8,522 nt of DNA from SZUA-254 sp035292425 (GCA_035292425.1 DATDQD010000003.1:1-8522); one strand, 5' to 3'. Positions 1 to 7,629 are shown, counted from the stretch's first letter. Notes: generated by a model not told the origin, from the letters alone. Made by a program: numbers and translations.

Positions 1-411
1 GGCGCCATCCTTCCGGACCGGAACCGAAAATGGAATGCCGCCCAGGTTCAGGAGACTGCCTCCGCGCGAGAGGTAGGCCCTGATCGAGATCCAGCACTCG
101 ACGGGGAAAGCGGAACCATACGGATTCACCAGGAGTCCATACCCTCCGCCGGGGAGTTTCGCCGCGAGTTCGGCCGCCGTAAGATACTCGACGGTGAAAT
201 CGCTCAGCGCCGCGGCCAGGGTTTCCCTGGTGAGCGAGAAATCATCCGCCCCGGGAAATCCCTCGTCAAAGAGTACCGCGACGCGGATTCCCACGGGATC
301 CCCGAAGAGAGCCCGCGCCGCGGCGGGATTGAACGCACCGAGCGAATCCCCGATCCCGACGATCACGACCCCGCCTGCGGTGCGTAAAAAACTTCTCCTG
401 CTGAGGTCCAT
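1..411 (-). CDS. Tat-exported protein with glutamine-amidotransferase-like domain (3' part beyond window)
   Basis: The frame is open from an ATG at 411 to the left edge (137 codons, no stop), so the C-terminal part is missing. The N-terminus is a clear twin-arginine signal: S4-R5-R6-S7-F8-L9-R10, then a hydrophobic stretch (about residues 11-27) and an Ala-rich cleavage region (PAAARA, 29-34). The mature part starts with a beta strand (IRVAVLFDE, 42-50). It later shows LLVNPYGSAFP (93-103) and a GGSLLNLGG stretch (117-125), which resemble class I glutamine-amidotransferase-like domains attached to glycoside hydrolases and other carbohydrate-active proteins. I infer an exported protein acting outside the cytoplasm, perhaps with a catalytic glycosidase domain beyond the edge; the activity is unknown. 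The start lies 9 bases after the GH92 stop, with AAGG overlapping that stop as a weak ribosome site, so the two genes are probably co-transcribed. Confidence 0.75.
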   Translation of the reverse strand, partial: MDLSRRSFLRTAGGVVIVGIGDSLGAFNPAAARALFGDPVGIRVAVLFDEGFPGADDFSLTRETLAAALSDFTVEYLTAAELAAKLPGGGYGLLVNPYGSAFPVECWISIRAYLSRGGSLLNLGGIPFSVPVRKDGA

Positions 412-420
412 GGGAGGGCC

Positions 421-3393
421 TTACCGTCGCCTGATCACGATTTCGTCCGCGAAGAGCCAGGCCTTGCCCCCCGCTCCCTTGTGCCACCCGGGACAGGTCC
501 CGATGTTTCGAGCGATAATCCGCACGTACCGGGCCTTCACCGCCTCGATATGCGCGTCAAATTCCTTTCTCATCGCCCCCTCCTCGCGGGGAGAGATTTC
601 GTTCCGGACGATCACCGGCGGGGTAAAATCCCTGCCGTCCTCCGAGAGCGACACCTCCAGCGATGTGGGGAAAAAAATCCATGAGTTGTTGTCCTGCAGG
701 CACCCGATGGCGACATTGCCGACAGTCTTCGTCTCCCCCAGGTCCACGACCACGTCGAGGTCGTTCTGCTCGTATCCCTGCCAGGCCCCGAGCCGGAAAT
801 CCGCCGCGCCCAGCAGGCCGTCGATGAGGGCTCCGTCACCGCCGCCGGTATATTGCGGGCTGTAGGGAGTCTTCAGGCTGATCGAACCGACGGGGACGTG
901 GCGCATGAATTCCCCGTAGAGCAGGCCGCTCGGCACCCGCCCGGGGGCCGCCGCGACGGCATGCAGGGATGCATTGCTGACCAGCGTCAGCGGTCCGCTG
1001 TATTCGGGAGACGAAAAATTCGGGATCGTGCCGTCGGAGGTAAGATAGATCGTCGCGCCGGGCGTCGTGCATGAGAGTCCGACCGTCAGGGAATCGACGA
1101 ACGACCGTGCCGACACCGTAAAATACGGAACTGTCGTGATCTTTTTTTTGGGCGCGTACTCGGCGTAGGCGGGTCCCGCGCCCGGCAGATCCCTCTTCGG
1201 CAACGGGCCCATTGTGAAGACCACCTCCCCGCCCGAGGTGATCACGTCGTGCCGGAGGGTCATGCCCCCGACCGCGCGGCCGTTGAGTGTCACCGCCTGG
1301 ATGTACCTGTTCGAAGGAGAGACGTTGCGCGCTTCCACGATGAACATTTTGCGGTTCGGAAAATTGATCCGCACACGCGGAAAAACCGGACTGCCGACCG
1401 TATAGAGCGGCGCTCCGGGCGTCACGGGGTAGAAGCCGAGGGCGCTGAAGACGTACCAGGCCGACATCTGGCCGCAATCGTCGTTGCCGCAGAGCCCGTC
1501 CGGACGGTCGGTATAGAGCGAGTCCATGATCGTCCTGACGATCTTCTGCGTTTTCCACGGCGCCCCGGCGTGCGCGTAGAGATACGCGAAATTGTGGCTC
1601 GGCTCGTTCCCCTGCGCATACTGCCCGATCATCCCCGTGATGTCCGCCTGTTCGCGGCCGGTGGTTCCGGAACTGGAGTAAAAGAGGGAATCGAGCTTGC
1701 CGACGAATTTCCCCTTCCCCCCGAAGAGCGAGATCATCCCGTCGACGTCATGCGGCGCAAAAAAGGTATACTGCCAGGGGTTGGCCTCCGTGTAATGGTA
1801 GGTGACCGCCTTCGGGTCGAACGGTTCCGCCCATCCCCCGTTGATCCGGGGCCTCATGAATCCCGTGGAGGGATCGAAGAGGTTCTTGTAGTACTGCGAC
1901 CGTTCGTCGAATTTCCCGGCCGCGGTTGCGTCGCCCACTGCGCCCGCAAAACGGGAGATGCACCAGTCGTCGTACGCATATTCGAGCGTCCTGGAAACGC
2001 TCTCCCCCGCGCCGTCTCCGGGGACATACCCGTACTTCCGGTATGGTTCCAGCCCCATGTGATTAAGGCCGGCGGACGTTTTCATGGCCGAGAGGGCGAG
2101 CGTCGTATCGAATCCCCTGACCCCCTTGAAATACGCGTCGGCGATCACCGGGACCGAATGATAGCCGATCATCGTCCAGGTTTCGTTGGAGGCGAGCTCC
2201 CAGACCGGCAGTACTCCCCCCTCTTCATATTTTCTGAGCATCGACCGGATGAAATCCCCCGTCCGTTTGGGGTCGAGCAGTGTCAGCAGAGGGTGGAGCG
2301 CCCGGAAGGTGTCCCAGAGCGAAAAGACGGAATACATCGTGAAATTCTTTTCAGTATGAATTTCCATGTCCATGCCGCGGTAGTTCCCGTCCACGTCGCC
2401 GGCGAGGTTCGGAGCGATCATGGAATGGTAGAGCGCCGTATAGAAAATTTTCTTCTCCCGCTCCGGGCCCCCGTCGACCACGATCCTGCTCAACTCCCTC
2501 TCCCAGAGGAGCTCGGCGGTTTCCCGCACCTTGTCGAAATCCCAGTCGCGTATTTCGGCAGTCAGGTTTTTCCGCGCACCCTCCAGGCTGACGGCCGACA
2601 GCCCGACCTTCACGAGGACCTCTTCGACTTTGCCGGTCCTGTACGTGACGAACGCCCGGAGGTTCGTCCCCGATCCGGCGCGCGATTCCGCGACGATGGA
2701 GTCGTTGCGGACGATGCCGAAACCTGAAAACGCCTTCGAAAACTGCGCCACGAACCAGATCCGCTGGTCTTTCGCCCACCCGGATGAGCGCCGGTAGCCC
2801 GATACCTCGTTATCGCCGGTGATCTGGAGTTCCGATTCGACCACACGGTCGGGGCCTAGCCCGTGGAGGAGATCGATGACGATCGCCGCCGAGTCAGACC
2901 GGGGGAACGTGTAGCTGTGAAAACCGCACCGCGGGGTTGCAGTGAATTCCGCCCGGATACCCCCCTCCGACAGGAGTACCCCGTAGTATCCCGGCAAGGC
3001 GACCTCATCGGCGTGGGAAAATGTGGAGCGGTGGTTGTACGATGGTTTGCCGTCAGGTGCGGGCCTAAAATCAAGCGTTTTCAGTGTAGGGGTGAAGAGG
3101 ATATCACCGTAATCGGCGATCCCGGTGCCGCTCAGGTGAAGGTGACTGAACCCGAGGATCGTCGTATCGGAATAGTGATATCCCCCGCAGGCGTCCCAGC
3201 CCTCGTACCGGGTGTCGGGACTTAACTGCGCCATGCCGAAGGGGGTCGTCGCACCCGGGAACGTATGACCGTGTCCGCCTGTACCGATGAAGGGATCGAC
3301 GTGGGTCGAGAGCCCTTGGGCGAGGGCCGCCCCGGGCCAGGGAAAAAGGATCGGTGAGAGAATCGCGAAAAGACGGATCGGAAGTTTCGTCAA
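421..3393 (-). CDS. Exported GH92 alpha-mannosidase with CHB_HEX_C-like and F5/8 type C domains
   Basis: Glycoside hydrolase family 92 enzymes are calcium-dependent, inverting exo-alpha-mannosidases that trim mannans and N-glycans. The 990-residue protein has a Sec signal peptide (1 to about 25, cleavage near ALA|Q) and then the family opening THVDPFIGTGGHGHTFPG (30-47). Further hallmarks are FSLWDTFR (357-364), YTEANPWQY (534-542, carrying the likely catalytic-acid Glu), GNEPSH (595-600) and CGNDDCGQMSAWY (635-647, acidic base region). After about residue 750 comes a segment like the chitobiase/hexosaminidase C-terminal domain (TTPGATIYLTSDG, 776-788), then an F5/8 type C-like domain (about 835-990), a possible glycan binder. 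The TTG at 3393 is preferred because GGAGAA lies 7 bases upstream and it gives a compact signal peptide; a TTG at 3429 would add 12 residues but lies inside the promoter. The linkage specificity cannot be read. GNEPSH is followed by Asn where His is more usual. Confidence 0.95.
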   Translation of the reverse strand: MTKLPIRLFAILSPILFPWPGAALAQGLSTHVDPFIGTGGHGHTFPGATTPFGMAQLSPDTRYEGWDACGGYHYSDTTILGFSHLHLSGTGIADYGDILFTPTLKTLDFRPAPDGKPSYNHRSTFSHADEVALPGYYGVLLSEGGIRAEFTATPRCGFHSYTFPRSDSAAIVIDLLHGLGPDRVVESELQITGDNEVSGYRRSSGWAKDQRIWFVAQFSKAFSGFGIVRNDSIVAESRAGSGTNLRAFVTYRTGKVEEVLVKVGLSAVSLEGARKNLTAEIRDWDFDKVRETAELLWERELSRIVVDGGPEREKKIFYTALYHSMIAPNLAGDVDGNYRGMDMEIHTEKNFTMYSVFSLWDTFRALHPLLTLLDPKRTGDFIRSMLRKYEEGGVLPVWELASNETWTMIGYHSVPVIADAYFKGVRGFDTTLALSAMKTSAGLNHMGLEPYRKYGYVPGDGAGESVSRTLEYAYDDWCISRFAGAVGDATAAGKFDERSQYYKNLFDPSTGFMRPRINGGWAEPFDPKAVTYHYTEANPWQYTFFAPHDVDGMISLFGGKGKFVGKLDSLFYSSSGTTGREQADITGMIGQYAQGNEPSHNFAYLYAHAGAPWKTQKIVRTIMDSLYTDRPDGLCGNDDCGQMSAWYVFSALGFYPVTPGAPLYTVGSPVFPRVRINFPNRKMFIVEARNVSPSNRYIQAVTLNGRAVGGMTLRHDVITSGGEVVFTMGPLPKRDLPGAGPAYAEYAPKKKITTVPYFTVSARSFVDSLTVGLSCTTPGATIYLTSDGTIPNFSSPEYSGPLTLVSNASLHAVAAAPGRVPSGLLYGEFMRHVPVGSISLKTPYSPQYTGGGDGALIDGLLGAADFRLGAWQGYEQNDLDVVVDLGETKTVGNVAIGCLQDNNSWIFFPTSLEVSLSEDGRDFTPPVIVRNEISPREEGAMRKEFDAHIEAVKARYVRIIARNIGTCPGWHKGAGGKAWLFADEIVIRRR

Positions 3394-3400
3394 CGGTGAA

Positions 3401-3406
3401 TTCTCC
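3401..3406 (-). promoter_or_regulatory. Shine-Dalgarno site deciding the TTG start of the GH92 gene
   Basis: On the minus strand GGAGAA is followed by 7 bases and then TTG at 3393. This is normal spacing and decides between two in-frame TTG codons (3429 and 3393). The part reading GGA belongs to the right arm of the inverted repeat at 3404-3420. Confidence 0.6.
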
Positions 3407-3420
3407 GGAAATGTTCCGGA
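3404..3420. promoter_or_regulatory. Operator-like perfect inverted repeat at the GH92 transcription start
   Basis: TCCGGAA-ATG-TTCCGGA on the plus strand is a perfect 7-bp inverted repeat with a 3-bp spacer. It begins at the last base of the predicted -10 box and is centred about 8 bases downstream of it, where transcription should start. It also runs into the Shine-Dalgarno site. A dimeric repressor bound here would block the promoter, so an operator is the simplest reading. An RNA hairpin is less likely because the expected transcript would start inside the repeat. The cognate regulator is not in this window. Confidence 0.5.
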
Positions 3421-3447
3421 ATATAGCAATTATCGGTTGTTTGACAA
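3420..3447 (-). promoter_or_regulatory. Predicted sigma70-like promoter of the GH92 gene
   Basis: On the minus strand TTGTCA (3447-3442) and TATATT (3425-3420) each match five of six consensus positions, with a 16-bp spacer. Transcription would begin near 3413, about 20 bases before the TTG start. The promoter sits in the 97-bp gap after the otsA-otsB stop, suggesting that the mannosidase and the Tat protein form a transcription unit separate from the trehalose genes. The gap also holds two short GC-rich hairpins but no strong T-tract, so read-through from upstream remains possible. Confidence 0.55.
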
Positions 3448-3490
3448 AGGAAATGTGGGGCGAATCACCCCGCTGCAGGCCGCGGGACCT

Positions 3491-5746
3491 TTACGGCCGG
3501 ACCTCGGCAAAAGCGCGCAGGAGGTCGCCCACCTCCTCCCGGTTGCGCAGGTTGTATTTCGCGTGCGTGCTGATCATCCCGACTTTCACGGAATGGGCTT
3601 CCGGCGGGAGCATCCTGAACATATCCTCGTCGGTCCAATCGTCGCCCACCGACAGGATGAAATCGAACGAAGATTTTGCGAGCAGCATCGCGACCGCGCT
3701 GCCCTTGTTGATTCTCGAATTCCTGATTTCGATGACCTTGTTTCCCTGCATGATCTGAACGTCGATGTTGGCGGTGAACGACGTCAGATAGTCCACCAAT
3801 TCCCCCGCCAGAACCTGCCGTTGTTCGGGGTCTGCCCGCCTGAAATGCCAGGCGAGTCCCGATTCCTTCGCTTCAACGAACGACCCCGGGAGTCGGTCGG
3901 TATAGAGCTCGAGGACCGGGAGAAGATCGGCCATCCAGGGTGAAGATCCTTTATCCGTCATCCCCCATTGCCTGTCGGCATCCCGGACCCATGCGCCGTG
4001 TTCTGCCACGAGCAGAAGTGGCATTGTACCGAAAAAATCATCCAGCGTGCGCCTGTCCCTCCCGCTCACGATCGCGACGGTGTTCCGGGTGTCTGCGCAC
4101 AGCCGCTTCAGCACTCCGATGACATCCTCCGGGGGCGTCGCCATCCGCGGCCTGTCGTGAAACGGGACGAGCGTGCCGTCGTAGTCGAGAAGGAAGATCC
4201 GGTTCGTCGTCCGGGCGTATTCGATCAGAAGGCCGGACCGAATCTCCCTGCCGAGGAATTTGGCGAGGTATCTCGATTGCACGGCCTCCATCTCGCCGAG
4301 CTGGCCGAGGAAATCGCCGGCCCACCGCTCCACAGTATACCGCCGTAACCGCACCTGCATGGCGGTGATGCGCCTGCACTGTTCGGGGACCGGCATCGTG
4401 AGCGCCTCGTGTATTGCCTCGGCGATTTCACCGATGTCGTTGGGATTGATGACGATCGCCTCCCCGAGTTCCTTGACCGCCCCCGCCATCTCGCTCAGAA
4501 TGAGGACGCCGTTGCCGGAGTGCCTCGAGGCAACATACTCCTTGGCGATGAGGTTCATTCCGTCGCGCAGCGGGGTGATCAGGGCGATGTCGCTCGCGGC
4601 GTAATGCGCCACGAGCGTGGCGAACGCGAGATTTCTGTACTGGTAGATGACCGGAGTCCACCCCACCTCCCCGAATCTCCCGTTGATTTTCCCCACGGCT
4701 TCCTCGATCTGTCGTTTCATTTTTTCGTACCGGTCGAGGGCGACCCGCGACGGTACCACGGTCAAGAGGAGCACGACGCCCCGATGATACTGTCTGTGCC
4801 GTTCGAGGAGAAGTTCGAACGCCTCGAGACGGTTCAGGATGCCTTTCGTATAGTCGAGCCTGTCGAGGGAGAGGATCACTTTCGCGGTACCGAGCGATGC
4901 CCTGAGCGCGAGCCCCCCGGCGACCGCCTCCTCCGACCGCGCGCCGTCGTTGAACCTGTCGAAATCGATCCCGAGAGGGAACGTCTGCACCCTGACGATA
5001 TGGTCCGCCGTGGTGATCGTCCCGAGGTGGTGGGTATGATCCGCGATCCGGAGAACGCACTGCAGGAAATGTTGTGTGTATTCGTAGGTGTGGAATCCAA
5101 CGAGGTCGGCACCGAGGATCCCCTCCAGGATCTCCCTTCTCCACCGGGCGGGGAGAAGCCTGAAGATTTCGAAGGAAGGAAACGGGATGTGGAGGAAGAA
5201 ACCGATCCGCCGCCCGGGGAGTTTCGCACGGAGGATTGCAGGGAGGAGCATCAAATGATAATCATGCACCCAAATTTCATCGTCCGGGCCGGTCTCCGGC
5301 ACAATCACTTCGGCGAACCGTTCGTTGACGCGGCGGTATTCCTCCCACATCGATGGGATATACTGCGTATAAGACGGGAAATAGTGGAAGAGCGGCCAGA
5401 TGGTCTTGTTGCAGAACCCGTGATAGAAACGTTCCATCTCGCGGTTTGTCAGGAATATTGGAAGCGATCCGTGCTCGGCGAGCGCGTTCCGGCAGACCTC
5501 CGTCTTCAGCCCCGGGGGTATGGTGTTGCCCGGCCAGCCGACCCAGAGACAGCCCGAGGCGGGTCCTCCGCCTTCCCGGCGTCTATCCAGAAACGATCGA
5601 AGGCCCGTGACGACTCCTCCGGCACTGGGCTGGAAAACTGCCTGTCCCCTTGCCGTCGAGATGGTGAAGGGGAGCCTGTTTGAAACGAGGATCAGTCTCC
5701 CCTTTTTCCTCTCTCCGGTACCGGTGCCTGCGGCGGCATTCATCAT
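3491..5746 (-). CDS. otsA-otsB: Bifunctional trehalose-6-phosphate synthase/phosphatase (fused OtsA-OtsB)
   Basis: This cytoplasmic enzyme should make trehalose-6-phosphate from NDP-glucose and glucose-6-phosphate, then dephosphorylate it to trehalose. Residues about 16-490 are the GT20 synthase, with VSNRLP (21-26), PSAGGVVTGL (40-49), WVGWPG (68-73), HDYHLMLLP (161-169), HIPFPSFE (186-193), DRLDYTKG (295-302) and TPLRDGMNL (391-399); these cover the usual sugar-nucleotide and glucose-6-phosphate binding stretches. Residues about 515-748 are the HAD phosphatase, with nucleophile motif DYDGT (521-525), VSGRD (560-564), a Lys at 681 (NKGSAV) and the metal-binding GDDWTDEDMF (701-710). Both halves look intact, and 751 residues matches the sum of separate OtsA and OtsB. 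The start is one of two tandem ATGs (5746 or 5743); GGTGG abuts the first and lies 3 bases before the second. The gene begins 10 bases after the treT stop, so one operon is likely. Confidence 0.95.
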   Translation of the reverse strand: MMNAAAGTGTGERKKGRLILVSNRLPFTISTARGQAVFQPSAGGVVTGLRSFLDRRREGGGPASGCLWVGWPGNTIPPGLKTEVCRNALAEHGSLPIFLTNREMERFYHGFCNKTIWPLFHYFPSYTQYIPSMWEEYRRVNERFAEVIVPETGPDDEIWVHDYHLMLLPAILRAKLPGRRIGFFLHIPFPSFEIFRLLPARWRREILEGILGADLVGFHTYEYTQHFLQCVLRIADHTHHLGTITTADHIVRVQTFPLGIDFDRFNDGARSEEAVAGGLALRASLGTAKVILSLDRLDYTKGILNRLEAFELLLERHRQYHRGVVLLLTVVPSRVALDRYEKMKRQIEEAVGKINGRFGEVGWTPVIYQYRNLAFATLVAHYAASDIALITPLRDGMNLIAKEYVASRHSGNGVLILSEMAGAVKELGEAIVINPNDIGEIAEAIHEALTMPVPEQCRRITAMQVRLRRYTVERWAGDFLGQLGEMEAVQSRYLAKFLGREIRSGLLIEYARTTNRIFLLDYDGTLVPFHDRPRMATPPEDVIGVLKRLCADTRNTVAIVSGRDRRTLDDFFGTMPLLLVAEHGAWVRDADRQWGMTDKGSSPWMADLLPVLELYTDRLPGSFVEAKESGLAWHFRRADPEQRQVLAGELVDYLTSFTANIDVQIMQGNKVIEIRNSRINKGSAVAMLLAKSSFDFILSVGDDWTDEDMFRMLPPEAHSVKVGMISTHAKYNLRNREEVGDLLRAFAEVRP

Positions 5747-5756
5747 CCACCGTAAT

Positions 5757-6977
5757 TTACTTGAGGTATACCAGGTCTCCTTTATGCATCAGCGAAGTAA
5801 AGAGCAACAGATAATCTTTTATATGACGGGTGATGAGGAAATTGTTCCGTATATGCTCCCGCCCGTTCTGGCCCAGCTTCGTCGCGTACTCCGGCTCGTT
5901 GATGAGCTGTTTTATCCAGCGGGCGGTTCCGTCTATCGAGTAGGTGAGAATTCCAGAATATTTATGGGTGATCTGGAGCGGTATACCCCCCACCGCGCCT
6001 GCAATGGTGGGTTTTCCTTTCCAGAGGGCCTCCGAAACGGTCAACCCGAAGCCTTCCCTGAGCGACTTTTGGAGGATGATGGTGGATCCACGCTGGAGTG
6101 CGTTGATCTCGACATCGCTTGAAGGAGGTAGGAGTAAGACGAGGATATCCGGGTCGTTGGCCGCTTCCTCATGAATTTTTTCCATCACCGCCGGGCCTTC
6201 CGGGTCGTCGGTCGCCCCTCCGCCCGCGAGTACCAGCTGGATATCCACGCGTTTCTTTGCCGCACGGTATGCCCTGATCACTCCGACGGGGTCCTTGAGA
6301 TAGTCGAATCTCGAGATCTGAGTAACGACCGGACGCGACCGGTCGATGCCGTATTTATTGAATACCGAGTCGATCACCGTCTCCGGAAGCTCCATATTTT
6401 TCTCACTGAGCGGATCGATCGAGGGAGAGATGAGCACCTGCGGGATGGGGAGGGTCCGGGCGAAAGCCGGTGCGGAGAACACCGCGGCGTCGTACATCGA
6501 GACGTACCGGTGGAGGAATTTCCAGATCTTCCTGTCGGGCCTGGAGAAGTCGATATGGCACCTCCATATCCAGCGCCGCCCCAGGTCGATCCGTTTCTCG
6601 ATCAGGGCGACCGGCTGGGGATCATGAACGAAGACCACATCGCCGAATGAGAGTTCTGCCGCATTCTCCCGGTTGACCCGGATGAAATGATCGTATTCGT
6701 CATCGGTGATCTCCACGGGAACCCCGTGCAGGCCGTTGTGAAATTTCTTGGTGATGACGAAAAATTTCTCATCTCCCCTGATGACATCCCACCGCATATT
6801 CACTCCCAACTCCTTCATCAACGGGAGCATCCTGGTCAGTATTTCGGCCACTCCACCGCCCACCGAGGTGGAGTTGATATTCTGTATCGACAGCCCCTCG
6901 ATCTGCCGTGCCAGGAGGAAAAGTTCGTCGATCGTCGCCTTCCCTGCGATCGATTCGTAGCGTTCAATTCCGGTCAT
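5757..6977 (-). CDS. treT: TreT-type trehalose glycosyltransferring synthase (GT4)
   Basis: TreT transfers glucose from an NDP-glucose to free glucose, giving trehalose in one reversible step. The 406 residues fit the family length (about 410). The N-terminal Rossmann half has NSTSVGGGVAEIL (35-47), VHDPQP (117-122) and WRCHIDFS (138-145), all typical of TreT. The C-terminal half has SRFDYLKD (222-229, nucleotide-phosphate Arg/Lys) and the GT-B E-x7-E motif with E308 and E316 in EGFGLTVSE. There is no signal peptide or membrane segment, so it is cytoplasmic. The ATG at 6977 lies inside the end of the DUF5752-like gene (14-bp overlap, different frame), which implies translational coupling; the upstream ribosome site is weak. 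Being next to a complete OtsA-OtsB fusion is notable, because either alone could supply trehalose. A role as partner or regulator of the fusion enzyme is possible, and a different sugar acceptor cannot be excluded. Confidence 0.88.
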   Translation of the reverse strand: MTGIERYESIAGKATIDELFLLARQIEGLSIQNINSTSVGGGVAEILTRMLPLMKELGVNMRWDVIRGDEKFFVITKKFHNGLHGVPVEITDDEYDHFIRVNRENAAELSFGDVVFVHDPQPVALIEKRIDLGRRWIWRCHIDFSRPDRKIWKFLHRYVSMYDAAVFSAPAFARTLPIPQVLISPSIDPLSEKNMELPETVIDSVFNKYGIDRSRPVVTQISRFDYLKDPVGVIRAYRAAKKRVDIQLVLAGGGATDDPEGPAVMEKIHEEAANDPDILVLLLPPSSDVEINALQRGSTIILQKSLREGFGLTVSEALWKGKPTIAGAVGGIPLQITHKYSGILTYSIDGTARWIKQLINEPEYATKLGQNGREHIRNNFLITRHIKDYLLLFTSLMHKGDLVYLK

Positions 6978-7623
6978 CGCGGCCTAGTAGTCCGATGATA
7001 CGCCTGCGCAATCCCTCCAGGGTCTGTGCATACGGATCGAGCCGCTTGATTTTATCGGCGATGTCATCCCTCGCTTGATCCCTCAGCCAGCGGGAAAAAT
7101 CGTTCTCGCCCTTCCCCAGTCGCAGCTTCGCGTCGAACACATGGTAATAGAGTGCATTGAGGCTGATTTTCCCGAGGATATCCATGAATTCACGCAGATC
7201 GTGCGCAACGAATGGAGTGGGGATGACGAATGTCCGCGATGCCATGAAATGAAAATCGTCGCCGTGGTTCGTTTCCGGGCGATACTCCTCCGATGTGACG
7301 CAGCTTTCCAAGATGTCCGCGAACCGCTCCCGGAGGACGGCGATGCTGTCGAACTGGACGATATCGATGCTCGCCAGCCGTTCGCCCAGGGCCGCATTTC
7401 CCACGATTTCCGTCACCCAGTAGGCGAAATCATTTGGAGGTTCGGGCGAAAGATACTGGTGCTGCAGGAGGAATCTGTGGGTGTGATGATAGATCGAGGA
7501 TTCGGGGACAGTCCTGATTCCGTGCAGGAGCTGTTTGACGTTCTTCGCCCGTACTCCAAGGAGGATCGTCTGATCGAGCTTGGTGTGGAAATAAAATGGA
7601 GTCCCTGGTCCGTGGTCCGTCAC
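6964..7623 (-). CDS. DUF5752-like family protein, internally duplicated, function unknown
   Basis: I recognise this 219-residue protein as resembling the uncharacterised DUF5752 family, seen beside glycosyltransferase and trehalose genes; its biochemical role is unknown. It has no signal peptide and no membrane helix. Two halves look related: residues 10-47 align without gaps to 124-161 (FYF/FHF at the start, IYHH/LYYH at the end). Each is followed by NDFxxW (64-69 and 174-179) and a helical stretch ending ERFADIL or RRRIIGLL. His residues cluster at HHTH (46-49) with His161 at the matching place, which might suggest a ligand or metal site. The start is a GTG at 7623; an in-frame stop lies 11 codons upstream and no ATG is available. 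It opens the trehalose cluster and overlaps treT by 14 bp. I infer a helper or sensor for trehalose synthesis. Confidence 0.75.
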   Translation of the reverse strand: MTDHGPGTPFYFHTKLDQTILLGVRAKNVKQLLHGIRTVPESSIYHHTHRFLLQHQYLSPEPPNDFAYWVTEIVGNAALGERLASIDIVQFDSIAVLRERFADILESCVTSEEYRPETNHGDDFHFMASRTFVIPTPFVAHDLREFMDILGKISLNALYYHVFDAKLRLGKGENDFSRWLRDQARDDIADKIKRLDPYAQTLEGLRRRIIGLLGRDDRN

Positions 7624-7629
7624 ATATTC

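Noticed and set aside
1249..2727. 492-codon open frame on the plus strand, opposite the GH92 gene
   Set aside because: It lies wholly antisense to a strongly supported enzyme, its product is Arg/Pro/Val-rich with no recognisable motif, and long antisense frames are expected in GC-rich coding DNA.
3394..3429. Upstream TTG at 3429 as the GH92 start
   Set aside because: It would put the start codon next to the -10 box, upstream of the expected transcription start. The TTG at 3393 has a well-spaced GGAGAA and gives a better signal peptide.
3457..3486. Rho-independent terminator after otsA-otsB
   Set aside because: The stems are only 4-5 bp and no run of T follows on the minus strand, so I do not list a terminator.
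4409..5683. 424-codon open frame on the plus strand, opposite otsA-otsB
   Set aside because: It is antisense to conserved synthase motifs, has low-complexity Arg/Glu/Pro-rich composition and matches no family; it is a shadow of the real gene.
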